Positions 58,831 through 64,000 of a DNA stretch of 64,000 nt are shown piece after piece; the stretch's first letter is position 1; each line of letters opens with the position of its first letter. The DNA lies in the NCBI RefSeq assembly GCF_016862895.1, contig NZ_BONV01000025.1, positions 141,258-205,257 on the forward strand, given 5' to 3'. Made by a program: the position numbers and the translations under genes. This stretch comes from Planotetraspora kaengkrachanensis. GTDB lineage: Bacteria; Actinomycetota; Actinomycetes; Streptosporangiales; Streptosporangiaceae. Under the pieces are notes generated by a model. It was given only the letters and a program-made list of their open reading frames with translations. It searched no databases and was not told the origin of the DNA.

Positions 58831-60045
58831 CTAGGCGAGAGCCGCCGGGATGTGGTCGAGCACCTCGAGTGAGGCCAGGCCGTACGCGTGGAAGTCGACG
58901 GCCTGCGCCCCGGCCGCCCGGGCCGCGCGGACCTTGGCGGCCAGGCGGTCCGCGGAGTCGCTGTCGGGTACGCCCGGCCTGAGCACGGCGCGCAGTTCGC
59001 GGTCGTTGCTGATCGACCGCTGGTAAGCGCCGATGTCGTCCGCGACCCGGGCCGCGTCCCTGGCGTAGGCGGGCACCGCGAACGACGGCACGAGGTCGCC
59101 CAGGGCGACCACGTCCACGCCGATCTGCCACGCGTCGTGTGCCGCGAGCCCCGCCGACGGAAGGCCGTCCGCGTGTCCCTTCAGCGCGCCCGTGGCGTCC
59201 ACGAACGTGAGCTTCGAGCCCTCGTCGGTGACGGCGGCCGAGACCTCCGCCACCAGCGACGTCACGCTCTCCGACCTCGCCCTGGCGTAGGCGACCACCT
59301 CGGGGCCCGCGTACGCGGTCAGGGCCGCCCGGGTCACCTCGCCCTGCGCGGGCGGATCCCCGCCCAGGACGCCCGCGACGATCCGGGCGCACTCCTCGCG
59401 GGCGACCTCGCCGTTCACGCCGAGGTCCACCGCGCGCCGCATGCAGTGCCGGCAGAAGCACAATCCGAACAGGAAGGCGTCCATCGGCCCGAGGGGTACG
59501 AAGCTCCGCTCGTGGTGGTAGCCGTGCGCGAACGCGCCGAAGTGCAGCGACTCCGCCACGACGCTGTCCACGCCCAGGCGGGCGACCGAGCGTGCGAGCG
59601 CCACCGCGTACAGCCGGGCGTCGGGGTGGGACGGGCACAGGTCGGCAGGCGATCCCCGGTCGCCGAAGCAGTTCTGCACGGTGACGTCGAGGTTCGCCGA
59701 GCCGAGTGCCGAGTTGTGCAGGAGGACCGTCCAGCCGTGGAACCTCAGGCCGCGTTCGGTGCACGCCCGGCGGATCTCGGTCAGCGGCTCCTCCTGGGCG
59801 CCTTCCTGCACCGGGGGAACCAGCCGCAGCCCGTCGAAGACGTCCTCCGGCGGGAGGAAGTGCACGCCGTCGTGCCGGACCGTCAGCCTGGTCGCGCCGT
59901 GAGGCGTGACGTCCCTCGCCTGGTGATAGGCCGCGGCGATGGTCACGCCTCCCACGCCGTAGGACGAGACGCGGTCCAGGACCTTGTCCACGCCCTCCCC
60001 GCGGAAGTCCTCGACGAAGGCGTAAAGAGAGCTCTCCATCCTCAT
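58831..60045 (-). CDS. Unknown protein in D-amino-acid operon, barrel-like
   Basis: 404-residue cytoplasmic protein that I do not recognise. It begins ESSLYAFVEDFRGEGVDKVLDRVSSYGVGGVTIAAAYHQARD. Alternation of beta-like and helical stretches, with acidic ends (VVAESLHFG, DVVALGDLV, VDFHAYGL), suggests a TIM barrel. A CFCRHC motif (about residue 195) might bind metal. Last gene of the operon, 24 bp after ridA. Its neighbours imply a role in D-amino-acid or N-acyl-D-amino-acid breakdown. ATG 60045 or ATG 60039 may start it. Confidence 0.65.
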   Translation of the reverse strand: MRMESSLYAFVEDFRGEGVDKVLDRVSSYGVGGVTIAAAYHQARDVTPHGATRLTVRHDGVHFLPPEDVFDGLRLVPPVQEGAQEEPLTEIRRACTERGLRFHGWTVLLHNSALGSANLDVTVQNCFGDRGSPADLCPSHPDARLYAVALARSVARLGVDSVVAESLHFGAFAHGYHHERSFVPLGPMDAFLFGLCFCRHCMRRAVDLGVNGEVAREECARIVAGVLGGDPPAQGEVTRAALTAYAGPEVVAYARARSESVTSLVAEVSAAVTDEGSKLTFVDATGALKGHADGLPSAGLAAHDAWQIGVDVVALGDLVPSFAVPAYARDAARVADDIGAYQRSISNDRELRAVLRPGVPDSDSADRLAAKVRAARAAGAQAVDFHAYGLASLEVLDHIPAALA

Positions 60046-60069
60046 CGACCCCTTCTGCGCGGCGCTTGC

Positions 60070-60456
60070 TTACCGGCCCTTGTATGCGACGAAGTCGATC
60101 TCGACGAGGATGTCCATCAGATCCGAGCCGACCGTCGTCCGGACCGGATACGGCTGGGTGAAGTAGGACTTGTAGATCTCGTTGTAGGCCGCGAAGTCCT
60201 GCTTGAGGTTCTGCAGGTGGACCGTCGCCTTCACGACGTCGTCGAAGCCCAGCCCGTGCGCCTCGAGCACGGCGCCGAGGTTCCGCATGGTGCGGTGGGT
60301 CTGAGCGGCCACGTCGTCGCCGACGACCTCCCCGGTCTGCGGGTCGAGCGGGCCCATCCCCGAGGTGTAGACGAAATCGCCGACGACGAGACCCTGCGAG
60401 TACGCCCCGACCGGCGCAGCGCCCTCGGCCGTACGGATCTCCTGCTTGCCACCCAT
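60070..60456 (-). CDS. ridA: RidA family enamine/imine deaminase
   Basis: 128-residue RidA/YjgF-type protein that hydrolyses reactive 2-aminoacrylate-type enamines to keto acids. Family marks are APVGAYSQGLVVGDFVYTSG, the conserved Arg in YPVRTTVG and the terminal VEIDFVAYKG. ATG 60456 has AGGAG eight bases upstream. It lies between the D-amino-acid deaminase (11 bp upstream) and the unknown gene. This fits, because PLP-dependent dehydration of D-Ser/D-Thr releases exactly such enamines. Confidence 0.92.
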   Translation of the reverse strand: MGGKQEIRTAEGAAPVGAYSQGLVVGDFVYTSGMGPLDPQTGEVVGDDVAAQTHRTMRNLGAVLEAHGLGFDDVVKATVHLQNLKQDFAAYNEIYKSYFTQPYPVRTTVGSDLMDILVEIDFVAYKGR

Positions 60457-60467
60457 GTTCACAACTC

Positions 60468-61739
60468 CTAGAAGTACGTCTTGATCAAATCAATCACGAC
60501 ATAGTCGTCGTCGACCACCGGGATGACCCGCCACTTGTCGAAGGCGGTGCAGGGATGCGAGATGCCGAACGACACCAGGTCTCCCGGCCGCAGCCCCACC
60601 CCAGGCGCGATCGACAGGTAGGCGTGCTGGTCCTGAACCTTCTCGACCCGCATCCCGTCCGGCACGCCGGTCCGGAACGACTCGTCGCCGGAGGCCGGCC
60701 GTACGGCGTGGACGAACGGCAGGTCGAGGTCGTAGGGGACGTCCCGCTTCCCCATGCCGACGAGCGCGAGACCCGGCTCCGGCACCGACAGCACCTGCGC
60801 CCACACCTCCAGGGCGGCGTGGAGCTCGCCCTCGAGCACGGCTCCCGCCACCTCGGAGCCGCCGCGGTTGTACGGCGTGCGTTCCCGGTAGAAGCCCTCG
60901 TCGTGGGCCACGTAGGCACCGCTTCGCAGGACGACGAGCGCGCCCGGTCCCGAGTCGGCGCGCGCGAGCGGGGCGAGTTCATCGGCGACGAGGTCGAACC
61001 ACGCGCTCCCGCCGGCGGAGACCACCATCCGGCCCTCCACGAGAGGGGCGACCGCCTTCGCCGCCTCCGCGAACTCGCGCAGGAACGCCCGGACCTCCTT
61101 CTCGCCCGGCTGGGTGCCTTCGTAGCAGGCCGCTCCGGCGAGCTCCACGCCGCGGGCCTCCCGGGCCGCCTCGGCCACCCTGAGCAGCTCCGGCAGGCCA
61201 CGGCAGCCGGTGCGGCCGCCCTGATGGCCGAGTTCGACCAGGACGCGGAACGGCACGTCGCCGGCGTACCTGTCGAGGAGTCGCACGCCCTCCACGGAGT
61301 CGACGAAGCAGAGGAACTCGAAATGTCCCAGCTCTCCCGCCAGCCAGCGCAGCGCGCCCTCGTCGAAGATCTCGTTGGCGAGCAGCACACGCGGCACGCC
61401 GACGCGGCGGTAGACCAGCACCTGCGAGGCGGTGGCCGCGCTGATGCCCCACGCGCCGGCGTCCAGTTGTGCCTGGAAGAGCGACGGCGCCATGGTCGTC
61501 TTGCCGTGCGGAGCGAGGGCCAGGCCACGCTCGCGGACGAAGCCGGCGAGAGTGGCGATGTTGTGGTCCAGAGCCGAGCGTCTCGCGACCATGATCGGCC
61601 ACGTGAACGAGCCGTCGAACAACGAACGTCCCGCTGCGGCGAACTCCCCCGCCGCGACGGAGCCTTCGGGTTGCAGGAACCCTCGCGTCTGCCAGTCGAC
61701 GACCGCGTCAGCCGTCTCCAGGCGACCGACGACGTTCAC
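60468..61739 (-). CDS. PLP-dependent D-amino-acid deaminase (DSD1-like)
   Basis: 423-residue fold-type III PLP enzyme of the D-serine dehydratase/D-threonine aldolase-like family. PLP Lys lies in LAPHGKTTMAP (about residue 82), and a C-terminal ISHPCTAFDKW carries the His/Cys zinc-binding pair typical of DSD1. It should convert D-Ser or similar D-amino acids to keto acid and ammonia. GTG 61739 has GGGGGCGAT upstream. It is downstream of an N-acyl-D-amino-acid deacylase that would supply its substrate and upstream of ridA. Confidence 0.87.
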   Translation of the reverse strand: MNVVGRLETADAVVDWQTRGFLQPEGSVAAGEFAAAGRSLFDGSFTWPIMVARRSALDHNIATLAGFVRERGLALAPHGKTTMAPSLFQAQLDAGAWGISAATASQVLVYRRVGVPRVLLANEIFDEGALRWLAGELGHFEFLCFVDSVEGVRLLDRYAGDVPFRVLVELGHQGGRTGCRGLPELLRVAEAAREARGVELAGAACYEGTQPGEKEVRAFLREFAEAAKAVAPLVEGRMVVSAGGSAWFDLVADELAPLARADSGPGALVVLRSGAYVAHDEGFYRERTPYNRGGSEVAGAVLEGELHAALEVWAQVLSVPEPGLALVGMGKRDVPYDLDLPFVHAVRPASGDESFRTGVPDGMRVEKVQDQHAYLSIAPGVGLRPGDLVSFGISHPCTAFDKWRVIPVVDDDYVVIDLIKTYF

Positions 61740-61886
61740 ATCGCCCCCTGTCGGTCATCCCGGTTCCGCCCCTCAGGTTTTCCTGGTGCGGACCGCTCCG
61801 GTGGATCGTACTCGACCGTCCGGCCGGTGCCCGATCCGAAGGAGCCAGGACCCCTGCCGTACGGCTGCAGCGGCCCGCCTCCGATC

Positions 61887-63431
61887 TCAGGCCGGGCTGA
61901 GCGCGCGGCCCGGGGTCGCCCCGGTGAGCAGACCGTCACGGAGGACGGGAACCCCGGAGACCAGCACGTCGTCGATGCCGACGGCGACCGCGCGCGGGTT
62001 CTCGTAGGTCGCGGTGTCGGCGACGCTCAGCGGATCGACGACGATCAGATCGGCGGCCTGGCCCCGCCGTACCAGACCCCGGTCTGGCAGCCCGAAACGG
62101 CGTGCGGGGTGTGACGCCAGATGGACGGCCGCCTGCTCCCACGTGAGGTCGCCGAGTTCACGGACATGCCGGCCGAGATAGCGCGCGAAGGCGCCGAAGC
62201 CGCGCGGGTGCGGGTGGCCGCCCACGTAGATGCCGTCCGATCCGCCCGTGTGGCCCGGGTCCTTGAGGATCTCGCGCACGGACCGCTCGCCCTCCGGGCC
62301 TTCGTCCGCGCGGGCCGCGACACAACCCGCCTCGAGGCGGGTCTCGATCAACAGCGTCCGGCAGAATTCCGCGGGCTCCATGCCCTGCCTCGCCGCGGCG
62401 TCCGGAAGGGTCATCCCCTCCGCCCACTCGAATCCCGGCGCATGGGACAAGGTGATCCGGGGCCACAGGTCCCCGAGCCCGGCCCACTCGCGTGCCAGCC
62501 GTACATGCTCGGTGCGCAGCAGGGAGACAGCCTGGTCCGTGTCCGCCGCCGGAACCCACGAGGGAAGCGCGACCATCGCGAGGATGGTACTGCTCCGCAG
62601 GTAGGGGTAGCTGTCGAAGCTGATGTCCACCCCCTGCCCGCGTGCGTCCTCCAGCAGAGCCAGGAGCGTCGAGGCGGGGCCGTGGTAGTGCGACACGTGT
62701 ACGGCGGCCCCCGAACGTTCGGCGATCGCGACGACCTCGGCCATCCCCGTCGGGGCGGAGATTCCGTAACCGCGCATGTGCGTCACGTACGGCAACGCCC
62801 CGAGGGCCTGACAGAGGTGGGCCAGCTCGCCGACGTCCGCGTAGCGGCCGGGCACGTACTCGAGCCCCGTCGACAGTCCCACCGCGCCCTGGGAGAGGCC
62901 CGTCTCGACCGCCTCTCGCATCACCCGCAACTCGTCGGGGTCGGCGGCCCGCTCCGCCGGTCCCATGGCGTCGAAGCGGATCGTTCCGTGGGGCAGGAGG
63001 TATGCGGTGTTCAGCGCCGTCGACCGGTCGTAGCCCGCCAGCAGTTCCGCCACGCTGACCGGACCGTCGACTCCCGGATGCGCGCCGTTGACGGCCGCGA
63101 AGTAACGCCTCGCGTAGTCGAGCGCGGCCATCGACCTCGTCGGCGCGAACGACAGACCGTCCTGACCCAGCACGAAGGTGGTCACGCCCTGGCGCAGGGC
63201 GGCGAGCTGGATCTCCTTGTCGAAGACGACCGCGTCGCCGTGGGCATGGCAGTCGACCAGGCCGGGAAGCACGTACCGGCCCGTGGCGTCGATGACCGTC
63301 GTGGCCTCGGCCTCTCCCAGCCTTCCGATCGCCGATATACGTCCGTCGACGACGCCGACATCCGCTCTGAGGGCCGGCGCGCCGGTCCCGTCGACAATCC
63401 GGCCACCTGTGATCAGGACATCGAAGGTCAC
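61887..63431 (-). CDS. N-acyl-D-amino-acid deacylase
   Basis: 514-residue amidohydrolase-superfamily enzyme of the D-aminoacylase type, releasing D-amino acids from N-acyl-D-amino acids. Metal-site motifs are GLVDCHAHGD near the N-terminus, THMRGYG, VHVSHYHG and the family's GSDGIYVGGHPHPRGFGAFARYL split across 62200. GTG 63431 starts the typical TFDVLITGGRIVDGTG; an Arg/Ala/Pro-rich extension further upstream in the same frame is not credible. First gene of a four-gene catabolic operon. Confidence 0.9.
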   Translation of the reverse strand: MTFDVLITGGRIVDGTGAPALRADVGVVDGRISAIGRLGEAEATTVIDATGRYVLPGLVDCHAHGDAVVFDKEIQLAALRQGVTTFVLGQDGLSFAPTRSMAALDYARRYFAAVNGAHPGVDGPVSVAELLAGYDRSTALNTAYLLPHGTIRFDAMGPAERAADPDELRVMREAVETGLSQGAVGLSTGLEYVPGRYADVGELAHLCQALGALPYVTHMRGYGISAPTGMAEVVAIAERSGAAVHVSHYHGPASTLLALLEDARGQGVDISFDSYPYLRSSTILAMVALPSWVPAADTDQAVSLLRTEHVRLAREWAGLGDLWPRITLSHAPGFEWAEGMTLPDAAARQGMEPAEFCRTLLIETRLEAGCVAARADEGPEGERSVREILKDPGHTGGSDGIYVGGHPHPRGFGAFARYLGRHVRELGDLTWEQAAVHLASHPARRFGLPDRGLVRRGQAADLIVVDPLSVADTATYENPRAVAVGIDDVLVSGVPVLRDGLLTGATPGRALSPA

Positions 63432-63753
63432 GAGTTCGATTGAATCACTGACCGGCGCGTGCGGGTTTGTCGGCACCGGCTGACTGCGCGCCGCGGCAGT
63501 GCGGGCTCCCCTGCGCGGGGGGTGCCGGCTCCGTGCGGTGCGCGCGGTGCCGGCTCCGTGCGGTGCGCGCGGTGCCGGCTTCGTGCGCGAGGGCGCTGAC
63601 TCTGTGCGTGTGCGTGGTACCGACCACAGGCGGGACACGCCGCGTCCGGCACGCCTCGTCGATGCCAGCCGAAAGCTTCCGCAACTGATCGGCCCGCCGA
63701 CGAGCGGAGATCAGCGGGACGAGGCTTCGCCGGCATCAAGCATGGCCGGCCGA
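63432..63753. other. Repeat-rich gap upstream of D-amino-acid operon
   Basis: 322 bp that should contain the operon promoter. It holds a 25-bp tandem repeat (63521-63587) and otherwise shows no gene with convincing coding character; the frames present are Ala/Arg/Pro-rich and repeat-derived. Confidence 0.5.
63521..63587. repeat. 25-bp tandem repeat, 2.7 copies
   Basis: Two identical 25-bp units (63521-63545, 63546-63570), each starting GGTGCCGGCTCCGTGCGG, followed by a 17-bp partial third unit with one change. Confidence 0.85.
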
Positions 63754-64000
63754 TCAGCCCGATGGACCCGATGGGCCTGATGGGCTTGATGGGCTTGATG
63801 TCGCGCCCTTGGGCGACCCGGTCGAGCCGTCTGAGGTGTCTCCCCGATCTGGGCGTGGCCGCCTGTACCGACGGCCGGTGTAGGCGTAGGCCCAGCGGTC
63901 TTTGCCATCGCGGCGGCGTTGGTAGCGGTCGGGGTGGCGGTAGCGGTCGCGGTTGTGGAACTGGCAGGCCGGGCCGAGCATGCGCAGGTCGGTACGGCCC
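63754..64000 (-). CDS. C-terminal end of HNH-endonuclease-like protein
   Basis: Minus-strand frame open through the right edge. The visible 82 residues include TDLRMLGPACQFHNRDRYRHP and RWAYAYTGRRYRR, reminiscent of the C-terminal part of actinobacterial HNH endonucleases of the DUF222/13E12-repeat type. The last residues (SSPSSPSGPSGPSG) are encoded by a 9-bp tandem repeat (63761-63796). The gene start is outside the window. Only a fragment is visible, so the family call is tentative. Confidence 0.45.
   Translation of the reverse strand, partial: GRTDLRMLGPACQFHNRDRYRHPDRYQRRRDGKDRWAYAYTGRRYRRPRPDRGDTSDGSTGSPKGATSSPSSPSGPSGPSG
63761..63796. repeat. 9-bp tandem repeat, four copies
   Basis: GATGGGCTT-type units (GATGGACCC, GATGGGCCT, then GATGGGCTT twice) encoding the Pro-Ser-Gly tail of the minus-strand gene at the right edge. 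Confidence 0.8.

Overview
The window is about 70% GC with strongly GC-biased third codon positions. It shows typical actinomycete traits: several Ser/Thr kinases, a PP2C phosphatase, DUF-rich PH-domain, CGNR and NADAR genes, leaderless transcripts, and hairpin terminators without a U-tract. Gene content suggests a filamentous actinobacterium of the Streptosporangiales type (Nonomuraea/Streptosporangium/Microbispora-like). That placement is inference from gene content, not a measured phylogeny. No rRNA, CRISPR array, phage or complete insertion sequence is visible; one tRNA-Arg(CCG) is present.

Layout. 0-8.4 kb: end of an MFS transporter, a 41-residue basic protein with a strong terminator, two bPH_2 membrane proteins, an agmatinase-family enzyme, a catalytically dead PBP coupled to an intact RodA/FtsW protein, and a DUF2293 protein. 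8.4-12.4 kb: an HTH-N6-methyltransferase-specificity fusion gene followed by a soluble Ser/Thr kinase, divergent from a PP2C phosphatase through interlocked, apparently leaderless promoters. 12.6-19.9 kb: small membrane protein, CGNR regulator, SAM methyltransferase, acetate kinase, PhzF-like enzyme, AhpD/CMD protein and a NarL-type two-component system. 19.9-25.9 kb: urocanate hydratase with an M20 amidohydrolase (a partial hut locus), an ECF sigma factor, a membrane Ser/Thr kinase and a DUF4232 lipoprotein. 25.9-28.9 kb: an accessory islet of NADAR, toxin/antitoxin-like small genes, KptA/Tpt1 and a DUF6348-like protein. 29-32.6 kb: a 1196-residue secreted, multi-domain GH87-like alpha-glucanase with a good sigma-70-type promoter and a possible LacI-type operator.

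33.1-47.2 kb is a compact nonribosomal peptide locus. It has a stand-alone condensation-domain protein facing a free carrier protein, a C-A-T-C-A-T synthetase, a C-A-T-TE-MFS synthetase/exporter fusion whose TE has Cys in place of Ser, and an MbtH-carrier-protein fusion. Adenylation pocket residues read as Gly, an acidic-pocket (probably basic) substrate, and Ser. Activation, release and export are thus physically linked in very few polypeptides.

47.5-57 kb: small membrane protein, acetyltransferase, pentapeptide protein and PknH-sensor-like lipoprotein. Then comes a second copy of the methyltransferase-kinase pair, this time with a membrane-anchored kinase. It is followed by an orphan Phd antitoxin, an orphan ClpP behind a palindromic operator, the tRNA, a receiver-only response regulator and a DUF5666-like protein. 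57-64 kb: a CebR-like LacI repressor with a CebR-type box upstream, then a convergent D-amino-acid catabolic operon (N-acyl-D-amino-acid deacylase, D-amino-acid deaminase, RidA, unknown barrel-like protein) and the end of an HNH-like gene.

A window-wide peculiarity is the large number of 12-bp (four-codon) tandem microduplications inside and between genes. The two most interesting systems are the duplicated methyltransferase-kinase module with its phosphatase, and the NRPS locus with a Cys-TE, a fused exporter and an MbtH-carrier fusion.
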